A DNA stretch of 64,000 nt. It comes from Annulohypoxylon bovei var. microspora. Taxonomy: Eukaryota; Ascomycota; Sordariomycetes; Xylariales; Hypoxylaceae. The translations under genes were made by a program, and so were the position numbers. The stretch lies in NCBI GenBank assembly GCA_022836615.1, contig MU405245.1, positions 62,001-126,000 of the forward strand. The letters run 5' to 3'. Below the pieces are notes generated by a model that saw only the letters and a program-made list of their open reading frames with translations, had not been told where the DNA came from and ran no database searches. Below, one piece after another: positions 32,277-42,445 of the stretch; the first letter of the stretch is position 1, and each line of letters begins with the position of its first letter.

Positions 32277-34217
32277 ATGTTCTACACTTTTGCGTCGTCA
32301 CCTGGTGACCGTTCATCCCGACCGGGAGAAAAACGATCCAAAGTATCGCGAGCGTGCAACTACTGCCGACAACATCGAGTACGATGTGACGCTGCATCAC
32401 CCTGCTCGCGCTGTCTGGCCAACAATATTGAATGTGTGGCATGGTCCTCTGGTTATCAGCCGCCAGAGAGCCTTCGAATCTCTCAGGACGATTCTCTATC
32501 TAGCCAAAACACTATCATCCCTTCCTCCCAGGCCACCTCGCCTAGTCCGGCTGTGTCTAGGTCTGAGGGCATAGACTCGACCGTCGGTTTTATGTCAAAA
32601 ATCACCAATTTTTGCTCCACCATTTCTCAGTTGTCATCTAACTCTGTAGATGGCTTACCGCCCCCATATCCATCTGCTGATGGACAATTGTTATTAGATG
32701 AGGATAAAGGACCTTCTACTATGCTTTCAAAATCTCAGTTAGGGCGCTTATTAGACATCTACTGGGCGCGATACCATTCTCTTATTCCCATTCTCAATCG
32801 ATCTAGAGTGGTTGAGCTTTTTGAGCCATTGTGGGACCCAGATGACTGCGAGAAACAGAGCGTCCCTTTGATAGACGGTATCACTGCCCTTTGCTTAAAG
32901 TACCTCGATAGCTCGGGGCTGAATCACCGCCTGCTAGGATTGCGCTGGGAGCAAGGCGACCCATCACTCGCCTACTTTAGGCGCTGTGTAGCTGCTGCGG
33001 GCCGCCTCGCCGCCTTCGCAGAGCCATGCTTAGATTGTCTGCAGTGCTATGTGCTCATGACTCTGTATCTCCTTGACGCGGGCGAGCACCAGTCTGCCTA
33101 TAATATGGTGGGCTTAGCGTTGCGCATTTCTCAAGCTCTCAATCTTCACCACGGACTACCAGACTCTGACCCGAATACTCACATAGCTCGGCGCATCTGG
33201 TGGACAATTCTTCAACTTAATTTTCGTTGTGCCCGGCTTCTTGGACGTCCGGTTGGTGTACAGCTCACCGAGATAACTTGCCAATTACCGCCTTCTAACG
33301 AATTCACCTACCACACCCAAGCGCTTGCTCTCACTAAGACCATTTTGGCAGTGACTGAAGCGCTTTCTCAGCGCCCAAGTCATGCTCATGGGGATCGCAT
33401 CGCGCAAATTAGATCTCGCGCGTCTGCCCTCTCATCAGAAGTCCGCCAACTATTAAACTGGCGAGATCAACAATTACTCCCGATTATTGGACGCCCACTT
33501 CATGTTGACAATAGAGAAGCCTGCGAATGGATTTATTCGGTCGCCGACGCGAGCCCATCGCAAGTTTTGCACAGTACCTTGCTAGAGCTACAGTACTACG
33601 ACGAGATCATAGGCTTGCATCGACCATTCATATGCTTCCCCAATGGACTATTGAACTCACAACACATTCCTCGAGCAGACGATCACGCGACAACGTCATT
33701 GAATCATGCCATAGCTACAGTGGACCTAACCTACCGCATTATGTCTACTACAGATGTTCTCTTTGGACGTAGTGATGTATACCAATGGCTATGGAATGCT
33801 CTCCTCACCTTGATCGGGTTCCTTATGGCGTATCCATTCTGCATCTATGCACCTACCGCCCGTCACCACGCTCAGCTCTGCCTAGAAGTTTTTACGGCAG
33901 CGGATCCAAGGAATATTGTGGCGCTTCGAGCTGCGGCCATGACCAGCTCTCTTTGCGCCAAAGTAGATACCCTAGTAGAGATGTTGAAATCGGATCGCCA
34001 ACAAACACCATCCTCGAATGGCGAGAACCTACGCAACGGCGGATCGGTCAATTCAAGCACTCCCGCTGATCCCTCGCATCCCAACAGCGATGCATTGTGG
34101 TCTTGGACAGAAATGACCAACCCCGATATGTGGTCAGCATACAGTGATGAAATCACGGGGGTTCTAGCAGATTTTCCCAGTCTCCCATTTGACAACGATG
34201 GCTTTTCTTTCTCATGA
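32277..34217 (+). CDS. Zn2Cys6 transcription factor with fungal-specific TF domain
   Basis: Single frame, 646 residues. The binuclear zinc cluster is complete: Cys27, 30, 37, 43, 46 and 53 in RACNYCRQHRVRCD and SPCSRCLANNIEC. A Ser-rich linker follows, then the middle homology region with YWARYHSLIPILNRS, LGLRWEQGDPSLAYFRRC, LYLLDAGEHQSAYNMVGLAL and RRIWWTI, typical of Fungal_trans. The C-terminus is acidic/aromatic (ALWSWTEM...FPSLPFDNDGFSFS), a plausible activation domain. It sits between hydrolase and ABC transporter on the same strand and is the likely local regulator of neighbouring genes. CGG-type inverted repeats at 22364 and 41594 are candidate targets. Confidence 0.95.
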   Translation: MFYTFASSPGDRSSRPGEKRSKVSRACNYCRQHRVRCDAASPCSRCLANNIECVAWSSGYQPPESLRISQDDSLSSQNTIIPSSQATSPSPAVSRSEGIDSTVGFMSKITNFCSTISQLSSNSVDGLPPPYPSADGQLLLDEDKGPSTMLSKSQLGRLLDIYWARYHSLIPILNRSRVVELFEPLWDPDDCEKQSVPLIDGITALCLKYLDSSGLNHRLLGLRWEQGDPSLAYFRRCVAAAGRLAAFAEPCLDCLQCYVLMTLYLLDAGEHQSAYNMVGLALRISQALNLHHGLPDSDPNTHIARRIWWTILQLNFRCARLLGRPVGVQLTEITCQLPPSNEFTYHTQALALTKTILAVTEALSQRPSHAHGDRIAQIRSRASALSSEVRQLLNWRDQQLLPIIGRPLHVDNREACEWIYSVADASPSQVLHSTLLELQYYDEIIGLHRPFICFPNGLLNSQHIPRADDHATTSLNHAIATVDLTYRIMSTTDVLFGRSDVYQWLWNALLTLIGFLMAYPFCIYAPTARHHAQLCLEVFTAADPRNIVALRAAAMTSSLCAKVDTLVEMLKSDRQQTPSSNGENLRNGGSVNSSTPADPSHPNSDALWSWTEMTNPDMWSAYSDEITGVLADFPSLPFDNDGFSFS

Positions 34218-34970
34218 AATTTGGTGCGCCAGGATTGAAATCTACAATGTTCAAATATCACCACACAGTACTCCAATTTAATGGTCCGCGATAAAGGATT
34301 ACATCTTCAACCCAAATTTCAACAGTGTGTAGCAAATACTAATTCTCAAATATCGCCCTTCGTATTTTAAAACATCACCGCCACGCGAAAGAAATTTCAT
34401 TATTACATCCATGGATGTACGATTACTAGGTAGCTAAATACCTACCTAAACACCCCGTACAAACTAAACCTTCCCCCTATTTACCTAATCATTCCGGACT
34501 GAAAAAGGAAATCATTCCAGAATCCACACAAGCTATTCTGTATCTGGTTAGCTTCCGTCATTTGTGGGTCACCCAGTCTCTCGGAATGGCTCAACCCGGT
34601 AAGGTCAAACCTCCATTGCCCTTTCGGGAAATCATTCATACACTCTTGTATGAAGCAGCCCGGAACCTAACGAGCAAGATGAGCCAGTGATATTATCTAA
34701 AGGGCAAACTTTGTTTTGTTACCAGGCTATTCATTATGACCTCTTGGGGGAAATATAACCCTACGATTCTGATTTCTAATATGACTTGACGTGATTGATT
34801 ACCTAGCTCAACCGTGTACTAGGTTCCAACACGAAAAGGAGACATGAAAATATTATCATTTAAAAGCCGGGAGTGACCAAGTGGTTTACAGTTATCATGC
34901 TGCAAGTATACGAGTATAAACCCCAGACTTAATATACACTTCTAGTCTACAAGAGTCACAAGTTGTCGCG
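34218..34970. other. Intergenic: promoter of the second ABC transporter
   Basis: AT-rich, no coding text. Short TACCTACC/AGGTAGC words occur around 34428-34446. Confidence 0.5.
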
Positions 34971-37900
34971 ATGGCACTTGTTTCTTCTTTGAAAAGTGAG
35001 AAACGACTTGATCAAGAAGACGAAACCAATAATGCCGAAGAGATTCACGAATTAGTTCGCTCATTTATACAGAATCATCCCGGACTAGGGAAACAGAAAC
35101 ACGATGTAGTGTTTCAAAACCTCGCTGTTCGTGGGGCAGGAATTGGCGTGAGTGAACCATTTGTCAACGTACAAGCATATAATTCAAGTATGATACGCAG
35201 CTAACCTTTACCACAGCATCAGAAAACCCCGACAGTTCCAACGGCGTTGATTTCATTAGCTCAAACCCTCAATCCAGCCTTCTATCTCTCGAACAAACCG
35301 CAGCCCTCCCGTACCCTACTATATCCTATGTCCGGTATTCTTCACGGTGGAGAGACACTGATGGTCATAGGTAAACCTGGGAGCGGCTGCACAACTTTTC
35401 TCAAGATATTAGCAAATATGCGAGAGGAGTATGAGGCGGTCGATGGGGAGGTTTGGTACGATGGCCAGGAGGCGGCAGAAATGAAATTACTTTACCCAGG
35501 GGAGGTAGCGTATTCTAGTAAGAGTTATCTCAGGGTCGAACTTTTATATACCAGCTGTTCTGGCACATTTCTGACAAGTTTTATGATAAACAGGCGAAGA
35601 CGATGTCCATTTCCACAGTCTATCTGTAGGCACAACGCTCCGATTCGCTCTCAACGCGCGCACGCCCGCCGACCTGCCGAACCGCTCTAGCCGACTCAAT
35701 GAAGACGCCCAGACGCTTCTTAAGCTTTTTGATCTAGCTCATGTAGCAGATGTTCCAGTCGGCAATGATTATACGCGTGGTGTTAGTGGAGGCCAGCGAC
35801 ATCGGGTAACTCTAGCTGAAGCGTTCTGTACTCGAGCGAGGTATGCATATTTATCCTATAGCTAACTAGTTGTATTATTGGATAGATAACTCATATATTC
35901 TAGTATCATGTGTTTTGACAATCCAACTCGCGGCCTCGACTCATCCACGGCCCTTCGAATCGCCCGAATGCTTCGAGAATACACTATTCAAAGCCAATGC
36001 TGCACCATCATGTCTCTGTATCAAGCTAGTGATGCAATTGCCAACTGCTTTGACAAGGTATTAGTGTTGAATGCAGGCCGGGTGGCCTATTTCGGGCCTA
36101 CCAGCGAATCAAAGAACTACTTCGAGGACCTTGGGTTTGAATGTTCTCCTCAGACTTCATTGACGGACTTCTTAACTTCTATGTCTGGGGACCCCAAGTC
36201 TCGTCGAGTACGCGCTGACCATACTGGACCACCAGTCCCAATCAGCTCAATAAGTTTCCAGCAGCGATTCCAGAGTAGCAAGTATTACTCTACTACAGAC
36301 ATGATCCAGACACCAACTCGAAGATCATTATCATCCCGCGCGGCCTCGGGTTTCCAGCTTCCATTTTATCGACAAATGTACGAATGTACTGTTCGACATT
36401 ATCGCATCCATTTCACAGACCGAAGTACCTGGATCGCAGAGGCCGCGGGGACCATTGCTCAAGCAATTATGCTCGGGACACTGTTTCGAGATCAGAAGGC
36501 CGTCACTCAAGGAATCTATACCCGCTCATCATCATTATTCTTCTGCGTACTTATTATGTGTCTGCAAGCCACCGCAGAATTTGGGAATACCTTTGCGCAG
36601 CGGCCCATTATCCTCAAACAACGCGCCTTGCGTTTTTATCGACCCGGAGCTTATGCGCTGGGGCAGATCTTCGCCGATATCCCTTGGAAAGTCATCTTCA
36701 TCTTGTATAATCTGCCAATATACTGGATGGTGAACTTGAGACGTGAGGCGGGTCCCTTCTTCATCTGGTTTCTTACGCTCTATGTTGCCCTTATGTCACT
36801 AGGGGTGATGTTTCGTACTATTGCCGTCTTCACTACGACCCCAACACGAGCTGTCCTCCCAGTTGGCATCTTAATGAACTCGATTATCATTTATACCGGG
36901 TTCTACATTAATCCCCCAGGAATGAAAGTTTGGTTGGGGTGGTTTCGGTATCTGAATGTATGAACGCGCTTACCCCTTTTCTAATATCTAGATATTTCTG
37001 GTCGATGGGCACCTACTTACTAACTATACATTACAGCCGATGAATTACGCATTTGAATCGGTCATGCTGAATGAATTCGTATCAAGCGGATATCAATGCA
37101 GCGTACAGGACACAGTTCCCCGGGGGGCGGACTACAATGACACTGCATTTCAGGTCTGCGCTGTGCAAAGCTCGATCACCGGAAATCTACTTCTTTCCGG
37201 ACAGAGATATCTTGAAGTAGTTTACACCTATTTACAGTCCAATCTATGGCGAAACGTTGGGATTAATATCGCATTTTTCGGGTTCTTCGCCCTCTGCGTC
37301 ACGTATGTTTCCTAATCCCGGCGAAATGAAATCATGAAATACTGATGCTAATTGATAAAGTGTTGGAATGGAGAGGTTCAAGACACCTGCAGGTCGCCTA
37401 TCCACCATCTTCTTTAGTACAGATGTTCTACAGAAGAAAAGACCAGGAGATGTTTCCCCAATATCGGATGAAGAGAAGTCGCCAGGACAAGAGACCGACA
37501 TGAGTGATGTTTTGCAGGAAACCCACACCACGACTAATCAGACTATGACATCTTCCAAGAGACATTTTGCCTGGAAAGATATATGTCTTGATATTCAGGT
37601 GGGAGGAGATAGTCGCCGGTTGTTAAGTAATGTTTCCGGTAAGCCAACTATGAACTTAGGTATCTAATTATGATTTTATAGTGTTCCTGATAAATATCTA
37701 GGATGGCTGGAACCCGGAACAATGACGGCTTTGATGGGAATGTCTGGAGCAGGAAAGGTGTTTAACCCTATCCCTTACCCCTACCCATACTTATAACATT
37801 GAACCAGGTTTGAATAGGTTGCTAACCGACATTCGATATCAAGACCACTCTTTTAGACACGCTTTCTCAAAGAGTTTCCATCGGCACCGTTACCGGTGAG

Positions 37901-39708
37901 TTGTATCTTGACAGTGACCCTCTCCCGCAATCGATGAACCGACGTTCTGGTTTCGTACAGCAACAAGATGTACATCTCAACACATCAACTGTAAGGGAGG
38001 CACTACGACTCACGGCACGATTACGCCAACCAGCGTCCGTGCCGATCTCTGAGAAATATGAATATGTGGAAACAGTCATTTCTATGCTGGAAATGGACGA
38101 TGTGGCAGATGCCCTGATCGGGACCCCTGGCGCCGGACTTAACCTTGAGAAACGAAAAAGAGTGAGCATCGGTGTCGAGCTTGCTGCGAAGCCCGATATT
38201 CTATTATTCCTAGACGAGCCCACTTCCGGGGTAGACGGAGATTCTGCCTTCTCCGTCATTTCACTAATGCGGAAGTTGGCCGATGCGGGACAGACAATCT
38301 TATGTACAATTCATCAGCCATCATTCGATCTTATCGAACAGTTCGACAGTCTACTTCTACTTATCCCTGGGGGCAAGACGGCGTACTTCGGACCCACGGG
38401 ACCGAAATGCAAAACCTTGGTAGATTATTTTAGTCGGTATACTCGACCTTGTGGGGTTACGGAAAACCCGGCCGATTATGTCCTGGATCTCACGGCAAAT
38501 GCTTCGGTTGATTGGGCCTCGACGTGGCTACAGTCACCAGAGTATCGAATTGCCCGACAGCGCCTGGATGAAATTATATCGACAGCGAACTCAAATTCAG
38601 GAGGCGATGGGATGAATGTAGACCAAGACACACTGGCATACGCAGCTTCGCCCCTAGAGCAACTGCGAGTTGTTCTTCACCGAGCATTTCTCAACTATTG
38701 GAGGGACCCAGACTACGTGATCGGCAAGATGCAGCTGAATATATGGATGGGTCTCATCAACGGCTTGACATTCCTGCAGTTATCAGACAGTATGACCGAC
38801 GCACGCAACCGCTTATTCTCCATATTCATCGGCATCATCACCGGGCCCATACTCACGCTTCAGATCGAGCCGCGCTTCATCGTCTTCCGCGATCAGTTCC
38901 TCGCGCGCGAAAAGGAGTCCCGCGTCTACCACTGGTCGGTCTTCGTCCTGAGCACGTTCCTCGTCGAGATACCGTTTGCCCTTGCTGGCGGCCTTCTGTA
39001 CTGGCTGCTGTGGTACTATATGGCCGGGTACTTCTACTCGTCCGAGCGCGCGGGCTACGCGTTCTTGTTGTACGAGCTATACCACATCTTCGTCGCTAGC
39101 ATAGCCCAGCTGATCTCCTCGGTGTTCCCGACTATTGGAGGGGCGCAGATCGCGACGGGTTTTGTCTGGCTCATGGTTAACACATTTAACGGCCCCCTTT
39201 CGCCGCCGCCGCTTACGCCAAAGGGGTGGCGCTGGTTCTACAATGTCTCGCCGCTGTACTACTTCGTGGAGGGCATCGCGACGAACGCCATGCATGGACT
39301 CGATATCAACTGCGCAGAATCCGAGATATCTGTCTTCCACGCGCCCGAGGCCCAGACTTGCGGCGAATACGCTGCGGCTTTCTTCGACTCGTCGTCGTCT
39401 CAAGGGTACCTGCTCGACACGAATGCTACGGGGGACTGTGCGTACTGCCCATTTGCTAACGGGGATGAATATGTGAGTCTTCCTATCTTATTTTCATTAA
39501 TAACAACTTAGATCGAAGTTCCAGAGATTAATAAGCTCCTCTTACTTACTAGCTCAATCAATATGATTTCGACTACAACAATCGCGCCAAGAATATCGGT
39601 ATCTTCATCGGCTTTATCATGTTCAACTATTCTGTAGCGGCGCTCGCGACATATCTGATCTTTATCTGCAAATGGAAGATGCCAAAAATTTTCTTGCGGA
39701 AGAAGTAG
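34971..39708 (+). CDS. PDR-type full-size ABC transporter, apparently intact
   Basis: Nine exons (34971-35147, 35217-35517, 35594-35840, 35904-36957, 37037-37302, 37361-37638, 37702-37757, 37844-39472, 39553-39708) join in frame to about 1387 residues. NBD1: Walker [10 protein letters not shown] near residue 111, signature [10 protein letters not shown], Walker B region [15 protein letters not shown]2: GMSGAGKTT (split by the intron at 37758-37843), [24 protein letters not shown]. Each is followed by a six-helix block; extracellular CAYCPFA is the PDR hallmark. NBD1 Walker A has Cys in place of the second Lys, as is normal for fungal PDR proteins, so ATP turnover is asymmetric. It exports lipophilic compounds at the plasma membrane. 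It is rather short for the family, with a short N-terminus of about 100 residues before Walker A. Next to the regulator, it may provide self-resistance or export. Confidence 0.93.
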
Positions 39709-40233
39709 GAAAAGGGGACGTTTCGATGGGTGGATATAGCATTAGAGCATTAATAAGGCTTCAAATATAAACGGCAAGGTAAATCGTATTAAAACCGGGT
39801 TATTTCATTATTTCTACTTATAAATACCTAGGTACCAGATTATCATCATAGTATACAAACGGAGAGGTGAGCTTAATTTGAATATCGATCACCCCCCATG
39901 TTATGTATGCTACATACCTACTTACTTGCTAAATCCACTACTTCTAAGTAGGTACTGACTTGAGATTCATTTGTAATTCTATAACGTAGAGCCATGAAAC
40001 CACACCCGTGTAGCTAACATGCTGCTAAAGTCGCTCATTTATCAGATGTATCCGCATCTAGATAGTGTTCGGGTTAGGGATAGGGCTGATATCGAACTGA
40101 AACCCCTAGTCATGTTGATTCGTAAATGGCATATCTCCGGTCAGACGAATTACATCAATAATATCTGATAGAATAAGTTCCATATTATTAGTGTAAAGAT
40201 AGGGGGTTTGACGTCTCTAGAACATCGACTCTA
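39709..40233. other. Intergenic, convergent spacer
   Basis: AT-rich spacer between converging ABC and Fe-ADH genes. It contains TACCTAGGTA at 39825-39834 and a GGGTTAGGGATAGGG tract near 40070. No gene seen. Confidence 0.55.
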
Positions 40234-41307
40234 TCACAAATCAGCTCTCGCTCCTTCTCCAGCCCAAGCTCTTCGGAGCAACTCTCTTATCGGACCTCTT
40301 TCAATAGGACGAGGATTCCAGTACGGATTGCCTACTGCAATGTCTGCTGCCTTGTCGATATCACTCTCCTGCATTCCTAAGGCCTTCAGCCCCCTTTCGA
40401 CTTTGAGCTTCTGTAAAAGGATGTTTAATCCTCTCGTCGCGTCTCCTTCGCTCCCTGGCAGCGCTGCGGCTAGAGCCTCCATCGCAGCGGGAACATTCGG
40501 GGCATTATATGACAGCGCGTGCGGTAGTATTATCGTATGTGTCTCCGAGTGCGGAAGATTGAAGCTACCTCCTAAAGTATGGCAGAGCTTATGATGAATA
40601 GACATCCCCACGCTGCCAAGACAAGTTCCACAGAGCCATGCGCCGTACAGTGCAGAAGAGCGTGCTGCTTGCGATGAAGGTTCGGAAATCAAGATAGGGA
40701 GAGAGCTCGCAAGGGCTTTTACCCCTTCCTGGGCAAGCAGATTGATAATTGGATTGGTATTGCGAGCATATAGAGCCTCGACAGCATGCGCAATTGCATT
40801 AACACCGCTGGTAGCGGTAAGACCAATCGGGAGGGTCATTGTGAGATCGACGTCGTATACAACAGTGCTCGGCAAGATTTTTGGATCGGACCTGGTCGTC
40901 TTCCTCCCAGAATCTGTCTCGCCCAAGATAGGCGTGACCTCGCTGCCAGCATACGTCGTCGGGATCGTCAGGTGGAAGAGACCAGTTCGAATGCTAAGGG
41001 CCTTACCTAAGCCAACGGTGCTTCCACCTCCGATAGAGACGATAGAGTCGGCCCCCGAAGACTTGATTTGTTCAAGCGCCTTCTCGGTGACCTCCACCGG
41101 CGTATGCATTGTAGCTTCGGTGAACACTCCGGAAACGACATCGCCGAGAACGTTCTTGAGTAAGTCAATGTGGCTCACTTGCTGAGGCGTGCTCAGAAGA
41201 AATGGCTTAGATACTTTTGCTCGTGAAAGCTCTTCCGGCACCTTTTGGATGGTTCCGCTCCCGAAGACTATACGAGCGGGGCTAGAATTATACTCGAAAC
41301 TATCCAT
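40234..41307 (-). CDS. Maleylacetate-reductase-type iron alcohol dehydrogenase
   Basis: Single exon, 357 residues. An NAD(P)-binding GGGSTVGLGKA lies near residue 95, then TIPTTYAGSEVTP, SGVNAIAHAVEALYA and the metal-ligand His region IHHKLCHTLGG and LPHSETHTIILPHA. The PTTYAGSE and HHKLCHTLGG contexts match maleylacetate reductases, which reduce 2-maleylacetate to 3-oxoadipate in hydroxyquinol and resorcinol breakdown. No dioxygenase or hydroxylase of that route is nearby, so it may be a lone catabolic gene or have been recruited to reduce a product of the local polyketide route (inference). Upstream are CGG-rich repeats at 41474 and 41594. Confidence 0.9.
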   Translation of the reverse strand: MDSFEYNSSPARIVFGSGTIQKVPEELSRAKVSKPFLLSTPQQVSHIDLLKNVLGDVVSGVFTEATMHTPVEVTEKALEQIKSSGADSIVSIGGGSTVGLGKALSIRTGLFHLTIPTTYAGSEVTPILGETDSGRKTTRSDPKILPSTVVYDVDLTMTLPIGLTATSGVNAIAHAVEALYARNTNPIINLLAQEGVKALASSLPILISEPSSQAARSSALYGAWLCGTCLGSVGMSIHHKLCHTLGGSFNLPHSETHTIILPHALSYNAPNVPAAMEALAAALPGSEGDATRGLNILLQKLKVERGLKALGMQESDIDKAADIAVGNPYWNPRPIERGPIRELLRRAWAGEGARADL

Positions 41308-42445
41308 GGTATAATATGATTGCTCTTTGTAAATTGAAAAACAGTAGTTGTAGTATAAATGTTTTAAATATATACAACTTCACGACTACTCGGTGTGGAT
41401 ATATCTGGGTAGGTGGGCACTTGGTACCTAGGTTAGGTAGATATAAATCGTGTTCAACCCTTACTTACCGAGCCGGGGAATCGGGTTCCGCATATGTACG
41501 GCAGCAGCTCAGATCTATCAAATACCCTCCGCTATCAAGTGCCGACACTGCGTAGTGCAATGGGGTCGGCATCGCGGAGATCGCTAGAGGGTCGTTCCCC
41601 GCATCGGGAACAGAGAATGATCAACCATCCATCACTTTAGGGCTGAGCGTAGATGTATGTAGATCCCAGTTAATCCAGAGAGAAGTAGGGAAGCAATGAA
41701 AGAATCGGAAGGGCTAGAACATTAAACAATTTAGCTAAAAGAATATTCAGAATTGTATCGGCATATGTATATTGTCGTAGCGATAGGAGCACAGAGTTGG
41801 AATTCCGTTTCCCGTTAAAGCTAACAGGTTTAATGAAGCTTTGATAATAATAGAGTTATGCTTATGAGAATGACCAACGATTGATAGATATTTCAACTCC
41901 AACACATAATGATATGTTGACAATTGGTCTTCGCGGTACGGTGCCTATTCTTAGACTTGAAAGGTAGAAGTTCACAGTCTGAGCAACATTGAATTGAAGA
42001 TTTAGGTATGTACCTTGGTATACAACGTTGTGATTGGAGGAACCAATTGGTTTCACAACCGGTTTAGCGCCGGGACCACCCAGCTACTCCACAACTTTCA
42101 GCCCGGACCCCCAGCTGCCCATCACTAGGGCAACTACGTTCCCTTATGCAGGTGCACAATGTAAACAAATGGATCCTTCCTATTGTTGCATCAATTGATC
42201 TTTCCATTAGACCCCTGCTTATACAATCTACATTTCCAAACTCTTCACATTCCTGAGAGATTGATACTGCCACACATTTTCCGCGGCGAAATCGATTTCT
42301 AGTCGATTAACGATAACCTAATTTCGAGACATTCTGAAGCGATCGACCTTCAGATTATTACAAGCGCGCCTACGCCAAGTTCACCGATACTCTTTACCGC
42401 TGATTGTAGACAACACCGTCGCCATTGGCAAGAGATCTGGGGAGG
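41308..42445. other. Intergenic at the cluster/housekeeping border
   Basis: No gene seen. It holds a direct CGG-N5-CGG at 41474-41484, the inverted repeat at 41594-41611 and a TACCTAGGTTAGGTA word at 41425. The right half should be the F-BAR gene promoter. Confidence 0.55.
41594..41611. promoter_or_regulatory. Perfect inverted repeat GTTCCC-N6-GGGAAC containing CCG-N3-CGG
   Basis: Six-base arms with a six-base spacer; the inner bases form CCG-CAT-CGG. It is located about 290 bp upstream of the Fe-ADH start. It resembles a Zn2Cys6 target; function is inferred. Confidence 0.4.

Noticed and set aside
32122..32574. 150-codon plus-strand frame
   Set aside because: Overlaps the zinc-cluster exon of the regulator in another phase; no motif.
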